NCBI GenBank assembly: GCA_946555465.1
Contig: CAMNST010000006.1
Span: 1 to 64,000 of the forward strand
Direction of reading: 5' to 3'
Origin: an uncultured Clostridia bacterium
GTDB lineage: Bacteria; Bacillota; Clostridia; Oscillospirales; Acutalibacteraceae
Length of the DNA: 64,000 nt
Part shown: one piece after another, positions 54,347-63,298 of the stretch
Layout of the letters: each line of letters starts with the position of its first letter
Position numbering within the stretch: position 1 is the stretch's first letter
Program-made: the position numbers and the translations under genes
The notes under the pieces: generated by a model
What the model was told of the DNA's origin: nothing
Seen by the model: only the letters and a program-made list of their open reading frames with translations
Databases searched by the model: none

Positions 54347-54376
54347 ATTATAAACTACAAATCCATCATAAGTCAA
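54347..54376 (-). promoter_or_regulatory. Promoter of the pheST T-box leader
   Basis: Minus strand: TTGACT (54371-54376), 18-bp spacer, TATAAT (54347-54352). Confidence 0.8.
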
Positions 54377-54417
54377 GCATTTTAATAATATAATGGTAAT
54401 ATAAATTAAAAAAAGTG

Positions 54418-54446
54418 TTGTATTTTTCCCAATTTATGTATATAAT
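54418..54446 (+). promoter_or_regulatory. Promoter of ireB
   Basis: TTGTAT (54418-54423), 17-bp spacer, TATAAT (54441-54446). Confidence 0.8.
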
Positions 54447-54449
54447 TAT

Positions 54450-54461
54450 CTTGTATACAAG
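54450..54461. repeat. 12-bp palindrome at the ireB start site
   Basis: CTTGTATACAAG, perfect, lies between the -10 and the SD and spans the expected start of transcription; possible operator. Confidence 0.4.
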
Positions 54462-54475
54462 GAGGTGACTTTACC

Positions 54476-54718
54476 GTGACTGATAAAACAATGACATTCA
54501 GAATCGGCGATGAGAAAGAAGATGTAATGAAAGAAACCCTTACCGAGGTTTTTGACGCTCTTCAGGAGAAAGGCTACAATCCTATTAACCAAATTGTCGG
54601 CTATATTCTTTCGGAAGACCCAACTTACATTACCACTCACAACAACGCAAGAAGTCTTATAAGAAGAATTGACCGTGATGAACTTATGGCTGCGATGGTA
54701 AAGTCTTATCTCGATTAA
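54476..54718 (+). CDS. ireB: IreB-family regulatory phosphoprotein
   Basis: 80 residues, GTG start 8 nt after an AAGGAGGTGA SD. The sequence [20 protein letters not shown], then [21 protein letters not shown] and [15 protein letters not shown], is the compact IreB family found across Firmicutes. In Enterococcus it is a target of the IreK kinase (Thr-rich amino end) that modulates cephalosporin tolerance. Two threonines (T2, T5) and a further T6-like site at the front are likely phosphorylation sites; this part is family knowledge. Own promoter. Confidence 0.93.
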   Translation: MTDKTMTFRIGDEKEDVMKETLTEVFDALQEKGYNPINQIVGYILSEDPTYITTHNNARSLIRRIDRDELMAAMVKSYLD

Positions 54719-54769
54719 GCGTTTTCCGCTTTAAAACGCGTTCAATTTTCAAACAAAGGAGGGTTATCT

Positions 54770-55063
54770 TTGGCAGAGAAAAATGCAGAAAAATTTCTTG
54801 AGTACAAAGGTAGACCTTTGGTAAGATGCGGAAAAACAATTTACTACGGAAATATGAGCGATCCGTTCGTAATTTGTCTTAATATACTTAACGATGAGAA
54901 TATTAAGAATTTAAAGGTTTCGGGAAAAGTTGTTATTCAACTTTTAAACACTGATGCCAATGTATCACCAAAGGAAAAAATAGTTAAAAAAAGTGAAAAG
55001 ACCGGTCTTTTCAATGCACTTGATTTAGGTGCAGTATGGCTTGAAAGAGCATTAAAACAATAG
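54770..55063 (+). CDS. Unknown 97-residue protein downstream of ireB
   Basis: TTG start at 54770 with GGAGG six nucleotides before it. Features: KFLEYKGRPLVRCGKTIYYG near the start, DPFVICLNILNDENIKNLKVSG, VIQLLNTD, and a short carboxy helix (LGAVWLERALKQ). Small beta-rich protein without signal or membrane helix. Its 51-nt spacing to ireB suggests the same operon, where ruvX commonly follows in other Firmicutes. No function can be given. Confidence 0.75.
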   Translation: MAEKNAEKFLEYKGRPLVRCGKTIYYGNMSDPFVICLNILNDENIKNLKVSGKVVIQLLNTDANVSPKEKIVKKSEKTGLFNALDLGAVWLERALKQ

Positions 55064-55070
55064 TTTAAAC

Positions 55071-55100
55071 AAAACCGATTGAGTCATTTCAATCGGTTTT
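55071..55100 (+). terminator. Terminator of the ireB unit
   Basis: AAAACCGATTGA/TCAATCGGTTTT, a 12-bp stem followed by TTATT. Confidence 0.9.
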
Positions 55101-55129
55101 TTATTCGTTCATAATAAAGGAGAAACATT

Positions 55130-56125
55130 ATGTATAAAGCAAACAGTGACAGATACAGCAAGATGCCTTATAACTATTGCGGCGAAAGCGGTCTTCAACT
55201 GCCGAAAATTTCTGTAGGCCTATGGCAGAATTTCGGAAAAGACGCCGACTACGATGAAATGAAAGACATCATTCTTACTGCATTTGACAACGGAATAACT
55301 CATTTTGATTTGGCAAACAATTACGGTCCCGAACCGGGAAGAGCAGAAATAAACTTTGGTAAAATATTTAGAGAAAACCTTAAACCATACAGAGATGAAC
55401 TGATAATAAGTACCAAAGCAGGATATGAAATGTGGGAAGGACCTTACGGCGGACGCGGCGGAACGAGAAAATATCTCACAGCATCTCTTGACCAGAGTCT
55501 TAAGCGTATGGGTCTTGATTATGTTGATATTTTTTATCACCACTGCATGACCCCTGAAACACCGCTTAAAGAAACCGCCCTTTGCATGTCAGACATAACA
55601 CGCCGAGGCAAGGCACTTTATATAGGTATGAGCAACTATGATGGTGAAACCATGCATAAAATGCATCATAAATGCGATGATTATAATGTTCCGTTTATTA
55701 TAAATCAGAACCGTTATTCCATATTTGACAGAACGATTGAAAATAACGAACTAAAAAAGACTGCGGTAAAAAAGGGCAAAGGTATTATTGCCTTTTCTCC
55801 GCTGGCGCAAGGTCAGCTTTCAGATAAATATGCAAACGGTATTCCGGAAAACGCACGTCTTTATAATAATGAAAAACTTCAAAAGCATGTCGGATACACC
55901 GACAGCAGACCGCAGCAAATAAAAGCACTTTATGAACTGGCTAAAGAAAGAGGACAAACACTTTCACAGATGGCCATACAGTGGATTCTTAAAGACAGCG
56001 ATATAACATCCGTACTTATAGGTGTTCACAGCAAAAAGCAACTTCTTGAAAATATAGAGGCACTTAAATTCCCGCCGCTTTCGGATGAGGAAATAAAACA
56101 GATTGATAAAATTACCCAAAAATAA
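55130..56125 (+). CDS. Aldo/keto reductase (L-glyceraldehyde 3-phosphate reductase-like)
   Basis: 331 residues. NADPH-dependent carbonyl reductase with the full catalytic set: D60 and Y65 in FDLANNYGPEPG, K96 in ISTKAGYE, and H137/H138 in FYHHC. MYKANSDRYSKMPYNYCGES start and GVHSKKQLLEN end are typical of the YghZ/Gpr branch, which reduces L-glyceraldehyde 3-phosphate and methylglyoxal. Clear RBS (AAAGGAG) and ATG 55130. Single-gene unit. Confidence 0.94.
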   Translation: MYKANSDRYSKMPYNYCGESGLQLPKISVGLWQNFGKDADYDEMKDIILTAFDNGITHFDLANNYGPEPGRAEINFGKIFRENLKPYRDELIISTKAGYEMWEGPYGGRGGTRKYLTASLDQSLKRMGLDYVDIFYHHCMTPETPLKETALCMSDITRRGKALYIGMSNYDGETMHKMHHKCDDYNVPFIINQNRYSIFDRTIENNELKKTAVKKGKGIIAFSPLAQGQLSDKYANGIPENARLYNNEKLQKHVGYTDSRPQQIKALYELAKERGQTLSQMAIQWILKDSDITSVLIGVHSKKQLLENIEALKFPPLSDEEIKQIDKITQK

Positions 56126-56148
56126 CATTTAAAATAAATCGCAAATAG

Positions 56149-56184
56149 AACAAGGAGCAGTTTCGTTATAAACTGCTCCTTGTT
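56149..56184. terminator. Strong bidirectional terminator
   Basis: A 15-bp perfect stem (arms start AACAAGGAGCAG) with a 6-nt loop, between the reductase and the converging pseudogene. Confidence 0.9.
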
Positions 56185-56196
56185 TTATTCAAATAA

Positions 56197-56583
56197 TCAG
56201 GACAGTAAGGCAGTTCCATAAGAATTATCTATTGCACAAAGCCATTGTCCGTTTATATTTCTGTAAACATAAGTTGCTCTTCTATCCATTGAATACTCTG
56301 AATTTTCTTTATTATCAGCATCAAGCAAAGTCTGCGATAAAACAAGCACCGTATCCCCCGCTTCAAGCATAATCATATTACCCTGAGTCGGAACAACACT
56401 GTTTTTAAAATACGCCGCTATTTTGATAAATGCACTCTTTATCGCCTCTTTGCCCTGAACTTAAAGACCGGGCTTAACAACAAGAACTGCATCGTCGGTA
56501 TAAAACCGCATTAAATCATCAAAACGTTCTTCCTTTATAGCCTTATCAGCCTGAGCGATAAGGTTTTTTATTTCATTATTCAT
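56197..56583 (-). pseudogene. SgcJ/DUF4440 (NTF2-fold) gene with in-frame stop
   Basis: Translating the minus strand from ATG 56583 gives one frame of 129 codons ending at a TGA (56197-56199), interrupted once by TAA at codon 41 (56461-56463). Before it: NNEIKNLIAQADKAIKEERF, then DDLMRFYTDDAVLVVKPG. After it: [19 protein letters not shown], then [18 protein letters not shown]. This is the SgcJ/EcaC-type SnoaL-like fold, with the typical [10 protein letters not shown] end. No frameshift and no other stop exist, so the lesion is one codon: a recent nonsense mutation, a sequencing error, or recoding. The downstream 59 residues have their own Met. Confidence 0.85.
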
Positions 56584-56711
56584 AATAATTGTCCTTTCAT
56601 AAGTTTAATTCAGCAAATTATAACATACAAAAATACAGATTTCAAGAACGGTAAAAGCCATTGAACATATTATAAAAATAATAATATATTCAGATGAAAG
56701 GCTATGAAATT

Positions 56712-57794
56712 ATGGCATCAATAAGTTTGTGTATGATTGTAAAAAATGAAGAACAAGTTCTTGAACGCTGTCTGAAAAGCATTTATAAGGCAGTTGACGA
56801 AATCATTATTGCCGATACCGGCAGCACAGATAAAACAAAAGAAATCGCCTTAAAATACACACCGTTTGTTTATAACTTTGAATGGAACGATGACTTTTCT
56901 GCTGCAAGGAATTTTTCATTTTCAAAAGCCACAAAGGATTTTGTAATGTGGCTTGATGCAGATGATATTATTACTGAAGAAAACCTGTTAAAAATTATTG
57001 ATTTAAAAAAGCGACTTAATGATACTGATATTGTTATGATGAAATACCATACCGCATTTGACGAAGAGGATAATCCTACCTTTTCATATTACAGGGAGCG
57101 AATTATACGCAGAGATTGCCCGCACAAATGGAAAGGCAGAGTTCACGAAGTTATTGAGTGCAGCGGAAGAAAAAGTTACAGCGAAACTGCTGTTAATCAC
57201 AAATCCGTAAAAAATGAATACAGCACACGAAATCTTGATATTTATGAAAAGCAGGCAAATGAAGGCCAACTGACAGATCCGAGAGATATTTTTTATTTTG
57301 GCAGAGAACTTTATTATCACAAGCAGTATGACAGAGCAATAGAAACACTCAGTAACTTTCTTGACAATAAAAATGGCTGGATTGAAAATAAAATTGAAAC
57401 CTGTAAAATACTCTCTTTCTGCTTCAGTGAAAACGGAGATACAGAAAACGCACTTTATACCTTGTTTAAATCATTTCTGTATGATAGGCCAAGAGCAGAA
57501 ATCTGCTGCCTTATAGGAAATAATTTTATGCAAATAAACCAATATTCAAACGCTGCATATTGGTTTGAACTTGCCCTTACAATTTCACCTGAAAATGAAA
57601 ACGGAGGATTTACCGATTTAAATTCCTACGGCTATCTGCCATGCATTCAACTCTGCGTATGCTATGATAAATTAGGAAATTACAAAGAAGCAGAAAAATA
57701 CAACATAAAGGCAGGAACTTATCGTCCGAAATCGCAGGCATATCTGCACAATTCAGAATATTTCAACTCACTTCACATAAAAGGCATATTGTGA
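56712..57794 (+). CDS. Family 2 glycosyltransferase with TPR-like tail (SunS-like)
   Basis: 360 residues. The GT-A amino domain reads ISLCMIVKNEEQVLERCLKS, IIADTGSTDKTKEIA and FVMWLDADD, with the nucleotide-metal D-x-D at D82-D84. The carboxy half (from about 190) is a helical TPR-like region (FYFGRELYYHKQYDRAIETL, AAYWFELALTI). This layout matches enzymes that glycosylate surface or peptide substrates. ATG 56712 has AAAGG at 10 nt; an in-frame ATG 56694 is less well placed. It lies 58 nt upstream of a collagen-like protein, its likely acceptor, by inference. Confidence 0.9.
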   Translation: MASISLCMIVKNEEQVLERCLKSIYKAVDEIIIADTGSTDKTKEIALKYTPFVYNFEWNDDFSAARNFSFSKATKDFVMWLDADDIITEENLLKIIDLKKRLNDTDIVMMKYHTAFDEEDNPTFSYYRERIIRRDCPHKWKGRVHEVIECSGRKSYSETAVNHKSVKNEYSTRNLDIYEKQANEGQLTDPRDIFYFGRELYYHKQYDRAIETLSNFLDNKNGWIENKIETCKILSFCFSENGDTENALYTLFKSFLYDRPRAEICCLIGNNFMQINQYSNAAYWFELALTISPENENGGFTDLNSYGYLPCIQLCVCYDKLGNYKEAEKYNIKAGTYRPKSQAYLHNSEYFNSLHIKGIL

Positions 57795-57852
57795 ATAGAT
57801 TATATATAGATGTAATTTTATACATCTATATATTTTATCAAGGAGAACAATT

Positions 57853-58950
57853 ATGCAATTAAATACAAATATTTACAGCGGCAATGACTGTTCATCAATA
57901 AAGGATAAGAACTGCTGCGTAAGTCATATTTGCTGCTGTTCTTCCGGCGCCACGGGTGCAACAGGTCCAACCGGACCAACCGGTGCTACAGGAGCAACTG
58001 GTCCTGCAGGAGGACCGACAGGGGCAACAGGTGCCACCGGTCCTACGGGTGCAACAGGTGCCGCCGGAACAAATGGTTTGATGGGTCCGACAGGTCCTAC
58101 GGGCGCAGCCGGAATGAACGGGGCAATGGGTCCAACCGGACCAACCGGCGTTACTGGTCCAACCGGTGCTACCGGACCGAGCGGTGCTACTGGTCCAAGC
58201 GGTGTTACAGGCCCGAGCGGTGTTACTGGTCCAACTGGTGCTACTGGTCCGAGCGGTGTTACAGGTCCAACTGGTGCTACTGGCCTAAGCGGTGCTACCG
58301 GACCAACCGGCGCTACCGGTCCAACTGGCGCTACCGGTCCAAGCGGTCCTACTGGTCCAAGCGGTCCTACCGGTGCTACAGGCCCGAGCGGTGTTACAGG
58401 TCCAACCGGTGCTACTGGCCCAACTGGTGCTACAGGCCCAAGCGGTGCTACCGGCCCAACCGGCGCTACCGGTCCAACTGGCGCTACCGGTCCAACTGGC
58501 GCTACCGGTCCTACAGGTCCCAGACATGGTCTCGCAGCCTACGGCGGAAGATACAGCACAACCCCTCAGACACTTCAATTAACGCTTGGCGGAACAACAC
58601 AAATTCCTTTGCCATCAACAATGCCTGCAAATAATGTAACCTATACCCCTGAAAACAGCATAACCATAGCAGAACCGGGAAATTATGAAATTAATTTTTC
58701 AAGTAATGTATCTGCTGCACTCGGAACAACCGTAACTCTTGCTGTAAGACGCAATGCAACTGCGATTCCCTCGGCAGCAATTTCACGGGCTCTTTCAGTA
58801 GGCGTCGGTTCACTTTACAACGGAAATATTGTTGTTGCTCTCAATGCAGGTGATGTTATTGATATGGCATTGTCAGCATCGCTTGCAGCAGGTATAACGC
58901 TCGGAAGCGGTGTTAACTCAACACTTACCGTAAAGAAATTAAGCGAATAA
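57853..58950 (+). CDS. Collagen-like (BclA-type) surface/exosporium protein
   Basis: 365 residues. A Cys-rich amino end (about 13-30, [10 protein letters not shown]) is followed by about 64 Gly-X-Y triplets (32-224), mainly GPT, GAT, GPS and GVT, Thr-rich and so suited to O-glycosylation. One triplet is out of register (GPA-G-GPT near 51-55). The end domain (about 226-365: [20 protein letters not shown] to [12 protein letters not shown]) resembles the trimerising TNF-like head of BclA. AGGAGA SD. Such proteins form the hair-like layer of spores in Bacillus and are also cell-surface fibres in Clostridia. Confidence 0.94.
   Translation: MQLNTNIYSGNDCSSIKDKNCCVSHICCCSSGATGATGPTGPTGATGATGPAGGPTGATGATGPTGATGAAGTNGLMGPTGPTGAAGMNGAMGPTGPTGVTGPTGATGPSGATGPSGVTGPSGVTGPTGATGPSGVTGPTGATGLSGATGPTGATGPTGATGPSGPTGPSGPTGATGPSGVTGPTGATGPTGATGPSGATGPTGATGPTGATGPTGATGPTGPRHGLAAYGGRYSTTPQTLQLTLGGTTQIPLPSTMPANNVTYTPENSITIAEPGNYEINFSSNVSAALGTTVTLAVRRNATAIPSAAISRALSVGVGSLYNGNIVVALNAGDVIDMALSASLAAGITLGSGVNSTLTVKKLSE
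57949..58527 (+). repeat. DNA-level tandem repeat encoding the collagen region
   Basis: About 9-, 18- and 36-bp units such as GGTGCTACTGGTCCAAC recur with silent changes. It is prone to slippage and to generating long false frames on the other strand. Positions of repeats imply the tract length may vary between strains. Confidence 0.85.
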
Positions 58951-58966
58951 ACATTATAAAAAACAG

Positions 58967-58992
58967 TCACACCTCATTAAACTGAGGTGTGA
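58967..58992 (+). terminator. Terminator of the collagen-like gene
   Basis: TCACACCTCA/TGAGGTGTGA, a 10-bp stem with a 6-nt loop, followed by TTTTATTT. Confidence 0.9.
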
Positions 58993-59049
58993 TTTTATTT
59001 ACTAATATCTCCATAAAAGCAACTCTATAAAAACATGTTTTTATCTTTA

Positions 59050-59078
59050 TTGCAAAATCGAAAAACTTATAATATAAT
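59050..59078 (+). promoter_or_regulatory. Promoter of the three-gene cassette
   Basis: TTGCAA (59050-59055), 17-bp spacer, TATAAT (59073-59078). Confidence 0.75.
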
Positions 59079-59110
59079 ATATAATAAAAACAGCATAAAG
59101 GATGACCAAT

Positions 59111-60925
59111 ATGAAAGGATATATAAATACCATAAAAAACTTCCTATCCTCTACTGAGGATGAAATCATTTTTGAATTAAAACAGTTATATCCTCAGGCA
59201 AACGAAAGTCTTATACGTTCATGGCACACATTGGTCAGCGATGTAAAGAATTCAGAAAACATAACAGACTTACCTGAAGACTGCACAATAGCCATTGAAT
59301 ATTCCCTTTCTACAGATGCTATGGCTGTTGACCTTATGTTTTTGGGATTTGATAAAAATAATAAAAAGAATGCGGTTATGATTGAATCTAAACAATGGAA
59401 TGACGAGTTTATTAAAAGTCATAATTTTGCTTGTTACAGAGAAGCCGAAAGTGAACTTCACCCCCAAATTCAAATCAGCCGATATAAATTAAGTTTTTGC
59501 GATTATCTTAATGCAGGACATAACTACACTGTGACACCCTATGTTTTCATAAGAAATTGCTCATCACACGGAATAACTGAATTAATTGAAAAAAATCCGT
59601 CCAATACTGCAGTCTGTATTCCAATCTACAACAAAATTGATAAAATTATATGTGAGGCCTGCAAAAAAATAGTTATGGGCAGCACGGATTTAATCAGTGA
59701 GTTAAAAAATGCCACTTTTAAACCTTCAAAAAGTATTGAAGATGCCATGAATGCGATTGTAAGCAGCGAAGAGGCATTTGTGCTGACTCCGGAGCAGGAA
59801 AAAGCAATAACCGAAATAAACGAAAGTATTAAATCAGGAAAAAAGATTATAAGAATTACAGGTGATGCAGGCAGCGGCAAAACTGCAGTTTTGCTGAATT
59901 TATATGTTCAATACATAAATTCAAAAGATTCAGACATATTTCCGATATTTATCAGCGGTGCGCAAAACACAGCCTATTACAGAAGCAAGTATAAGAGGGC
60001 TGAATACTCGTTCTCATACTCTTACACAACAGTAAAAACAATAAAACAAAATTCAGATAAAACATGTATCGTTTTGATGGATGAGGCTCAGCATAACAAA
60101 TCAAATTTGATAACAAAAATCATAAACGAGGATGCAGTTGTTGTTCTGTGTTATGATGTAAAGCAAATCATTTATGCTGACAATCCGATTAAAGAACTTA
60201 AAGAAATTGAAATGCGAGATGATTTTACCGAAGTTGAATTAACGGGAAGCGTCAGATTTAATGGTTCACAGGTTGCCGAAGAAAACATAAGAAACTGCTT
60301 AAAAGGCAATACAGACTGTAAAAATGATGATTTATTTGAATTCAAAATATTTAATAATTTGGGCTCTTTCCAACAAAAAATAACAGAAACTATTCAGAAC
60401 AACCCTGAAAGTTCGGTTGCCGTTATCGGTTTGCTTTCAGAAGATTACGAAAATTATTTAACAGCGCTCAACCCGAAATCACGATTATTTGCTAAATGGG
60501 GAAAAAGGGAAGAATGCAACTGGCTGCCTTATATCAACAGAAAAAACTACCTGAATGAAAATAACGGTGAATTGTGGGTAGGCACATGGTGGCTGCCGGG
60601 ACTTGATGTAGATTATGTTGCGGTTATTGCGGGCGGAGATGTAAAACTTACTGCAAACGGAATCAAAGCCGTTCCCAAACAATCAAAAAATTACAGAACA
60701 ATGATCAGCGTAGCAAGAAAAATGAATTTTCCTGAAAGAATAATATCAAACAATAATAGCGAAACAGTTAAAAATATTATAGAATTCATAAACGAACCCG
60801 GAAATGAAGAAATAAAATCAAAATACATATCTTCATTTTCAAAATATCTGAGAAACATTTATTATATTATGCTTACGCGCGGTAAAAAAGGTTGTTTTGT
60901 TTATTTTACAAACAGCGAATTATAA
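59111..60925 (+). CDS. Nuclease-helicase: PD-(D/E)xK nuclease fused to a DUF2075-type helicase
   Basis: 604 residues from ATG 59111 (AAAGGA at 8 nt). The amino domain has D74 in AVDLMFLG and E92-x-K94 in IESKQW, then QISRYK with a QxxxY-like turn: the core of a PD-(D/E)xK nuclease. From about 245 an SF1 helicase: Walker A GDAGSGKT (K257), Walker B VLMDEAQH (D324, E325), then VELTGSVRFNG (about 375) and ITRGKKGCF at the end (motif VI-like). It resembles DUF2075 proteins with a nuclease fusion. First gene of the defence-like cassette; about 18 nt before the next gene. Confidence 0.85.
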   Translation: MKGYINTIKNFLSSTEDEIIFELKQLYPQANESLIRSWHTLVSDVKNSENITDLPEDCTIAIEYSLSTDAMAVDLMFLGFDKNNKKNAVMIESKQWNDEFIKSHNFACYREAESELHPQIQISRYKLSFCDYLNAGHNYTVTPYVFIRNCSSHGITELIEKNPSNTAVCIPIYNKIDKIICEACKKIVMGSTDLISELKNATFKPSKSIEDAMNAIVSSEEAFVLTPEQEKAITEINESIKSGKKIIRITGDAGSGKTAVLLNLYVQYINSKDSDIFPIFISGAQNTAYYRSKYKRAEYSFSYSYTTVKTIKQNSDKTCIVLMDEAQHNKSNLITKIINEDAVVVLCYDVKQIIYADNPIKELKEIEMRDDFTEVELTGSVRFNGSQVAEENIRNCLKGNTDCKNDDLFEFKIFNNLGSFQQKITETIQNNPESSVAVIGLLSEDYENYLTALNPKSRLFAKWGKREECNWLPYINRKNYLNENNGELWVGTWWLPGLDVDYVAVIAGGDVKLTANGIKAVPKQSKNYRTMISVARKMNFPERIISNNNSETVKNIIEFINEPGNEEIKSKYISSFSKYLRNIYYIMLTRGKKGCFVYFTNSEL

Positions 60926-60943
60926 ACACAAGATTGGTGAAAT

Positions 60944-62128
60944 ATGAACTTAAGTAATATAAAAGTTGAACAAATCAATAAAAACTGTGAAGTTATTGAA
61001 GATTACGGAGAAATTCTCTCTCCCTCAGAACTGAAAAAAATCATTTCAACATACTTTCCGTCTGTTTCATTCAGAAATGGTTATGCTTACGGCAATTTTA
61101 ACGGCAAAAGTTACAGCCTTTATTTTAAAAATGTAAGTTATCTCGGCATTCCTCATCCGTATTATAAAAAAAGAATACAGATTGGAAACAACTTTAAAAC
61201 TTTGTTTTCCGAAAACGCCGAAAAAGGAATAACAACGCTTTTAATCGGTGTTTATAAATACAAAGAAACGATTGCATTTGTCGATTTTAATACAAAAAGA
61301 TATGCAGATGCCAAAGCAAATAATTCCTCTGCCCATGTATATACAATAGATTTGCAGAACGGAATTAACCGCGGAATTTTTCAAAAAACAGATTCTTTCG
61401 GAAACATAATTACCGTTTTTAATCCTGATAACACGCTAAAACTGCTTGAAGGAAAATTTGATAATACAGTCGACTTTAAACTGAACTTTATCAGTGCTTT
61501 AGACTGCTTTTTTGATAATATTGAAAAAGACTGGCACGCAATTAAATGTTATGATGAAATGAGTGCTGCAAATTTTCCCAACAAGAACCAGCCGGAATGG
61601 ACAGGTTTTTATCTGGAATACAGACTTGATAAATTTATAAGAGAAAACAAAATTCAGAATATAATCAGATATTCGCAAAACAAAGGCAAACATGATATTG
61701 ATCTTGATTTGTTTTTATCTCAGGTAAACTGCTACGGCGATTTAAAAGCGCACAGTAACGATTCATCGGGTATTCAGGGAAACGACTGGGATACTGTTAT
61801 GAACGTGCTTAATAACGCAAACATTTATTACATAGTATGCGAACATGATACGATAAAGGATAAAGATAAAGATTTTGAAGTAACTTTGTACTGGAACAAA
61901 AAACTCGGCAAATCCAACCTTATGAGTTATTCAAAAAGAATGAAAAACGCAGTGCATTTAACCGGGTATAAAGTGCTTGAAATCAACAAATATAACAAAC
62001 AGTATTTAAGTGAATTCAAACAGGGACGCAACAGCAACGGTGACGCCCGTGCAAAAAAAATTATGATCAAATCAAAAGATATTAACAACTTTTTAATTCA
62101 CCAAAAAACTTTTAAAACAATTTATTGA
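60944..62128 (+). CDS. Putative restriction endonuclease (PD-(D/E)xK-like)
   Basis: 394 residues, 18 nt after the helicase. No family recognised with certainty. Visible: SYLGIPHPYYKKRIQIG near 65-81, a central region LLIGVYKYKETIAFVDFNTK (99-118), E225 in YLEYRL, a DIDLDLFL run (251-258) and G-D266-L-K268-AH, together a possible E-D-DxK active site. It lies directly before, and overlaps by its stop codon, the C5-methyltransferase region, the usual place of a type II restriction enzyme. The overall pattern is consistent with a cognate endonuclease. Evidence is mainly context. Confidence 0.7.
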   Translation: MNLSNIKVEQINKNCEVIEDYGEILSPSELKKIISTYFPSVSFRNGYAYGNFNGKSYSLYFKNVSYLGIPHPYYKKRIQIGNNFKTLFSENAEKGITTLLIGVYKYKETIAFVDFNTKRYADAKANNSSAHVYTIDLQNGINRGIFQKTDSFGNIITVFNPDNTLKLLEGKFDNTVDFKLNFISALDCFFDNIEKDWHAIKCYDEMSAANFPNKNQPEWTGFYLEYRLDKFIRENKIQNIIRYSQNKGKHDIDLDLFLSQVNCYGDLKAHSNDSSGIQGNDWDTVMNVLNNANIYYIVCEHDTIKDKDKDFEVTLYWNKKLGKSNLMSYSKRMKNAVHLTGYKVLEINKYNKQYLSEFKQGRNSNGDARAKKIMIKSKDINNFLIHQKTFKTIY

Positions 62129-62136
62129 GGTACAAT

Positions 62137-63297
62137 TTGAAAAAATTTGAATTTATAGATTTATTTTCAGGAATCGGCGGATTTCATCAGGCAATGGTTC
62201 AGTTGGGCGGCAAATGTGTATTTGCAAGCGAAATTGACAAATTTGCCATTGAAACATATTACAAAAATTACGGAATTGATTCCAGCATAGATATAAGAAA
62301 TGCAGATGAAAAAAAAATACCGAAACACGATGTATTATGCGCAGGTTTCCCGTGCCAGTCATTCAGCAAGGCAGGTAAGCAGGCAGGAATGAGCGACACG
62401 CGCGGAACTCTTTTCTTTGAAATTGAAAGAATTTTAAAATATCACAAAACCAAATATATTATTCTTGAAAATGTAAGAAATCTTGTTTCTCATGATAACG
62501 GAAACACATGGAAAACAATACACAAGCATCTTAAGGAAATAGGATACCGCTTAACACCTGTTCCGATTATACTGAGTCCGCATCAGTTTGGTATTCCCCA
62601 GTTAAGGGAAAGAGTTGTAATTCTGGGAATATATGATCCTCATAATATTGACAAAGATATAATGATTGATTTTGACAATTTAATACAAAAAGATGATAAT
62701 TCAATTTATGATATTCTTGATCAGGGTAAAGTTGAAGAAAAATACTATATAACCGAAAAAGAAGACTATGTTTTAACAGCATGGAACGAATTTTATAACG
62801 GAATAAAAGAAACTACGATAGGCTTTCCGATTTGGGCTGAATATTTCATCGATAAAGATGAAGAAACTGATTTTCCGAAATGGAAAAAAGACTTTGTAAG
62901 AAAAAACAAGAATTTGTATGCTGATAACCGTGATTTTATTGATTCATGGTTAAAAAAATATAATAACCTTGAAGATTTTACTCCGACACAAAGAAAGATG
63001 GAATGGCAGGCAGGCAACAGCATAAGTTCCGTCTGGGATGCGGTTATTCAGTTCAGACCATCCGGTATACGAATAAAAAAGCCGACCTGCTTTCCTGCGT
63101 TGGTGGCCATTGTTCAGGTTCCTATTATCGGCAGGTATAAAAGGAAACTGACAGTAAGAGAAGCAGCAAGACTTCAGAGTTTTCCCGAAAACTTTATACC
63201 GAACGCAAACGACCATCAGGCATACAAACAGTTTGGAAACGCCGTAAATGTTGAAATCATAAAACAAGTAACACAAAAATTATTTGAAATAGAATAA
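62137..63297 (+). CDS. DNA (cytosine-5)-methyltransferase
   Basis: 386 residues from TTG 62137 with GAGGT before it; an upstream TTG at 62125 overlaps the endonuclease stop. Full C5-methylase set: motif I DLFSGIGGFHQA, motif IV with the catalytic Cys in GFPCQSFS (C73), motif VI ENVRNL (111-116), motif VIII QLRERVVILG, a target-recognition region (about 200-310), and motifs IX/X RLQSFPENF and QFGNAVNVEI. Protects host DNA at the site cut by the neighbour, or modifies it for the nuclease-helicase. Target sequence unknown. Confidence 0.95.
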   Translation: MKKFEFIDLFSGIGGFHQAMVQLGGKCVFASEIDKFAIETYYKNYGIDSSIDIRNADEKKIPKHDVLCAGFPCQSFSKAGKQAGMSDTRGTLFFEIERILKYHKTKYIILENVRNLVSHDNGNTWKTIHKHLKEIGYRLTPVPIILSPHQFGIPQLRERVVILGIYDPHNIDKDIMIDFDNLIQKDDNSIYDILDQGKVEEKYYITEKEDYVLTAWNEFYNGIKETTIGFPIWAEYFIDKDEETDFPKWKKDFVRKNKNLYADNRDFIDSWLKKYNNLEDFTPTQRKMEWQAGNSISSVWDAVIQFRPSGIRIKKPTCFPALVAIVQVPIIGRYKRKLTVREAARLQSFPENFIPNANDHQAYKQFGNAVNVEIIKQVTQKLFEIE

Positions 63298-63298
63298 C

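Noticed and set aside
57949..58527. Regular direct repeats resembling a CRISPR array or satellite
   Set aside because: The unit is a multiple of 9 bp and stays in frame as Gly-X-Y codons. There are no spacers or cas genes, so it is a coding repeat.
58285..58578. Long antisense frame over the collagen region (Cys/Trp/Thr-rich)
   Set aside because: Artefact of the repeat in another frame; no SD and no sensible protein composition.
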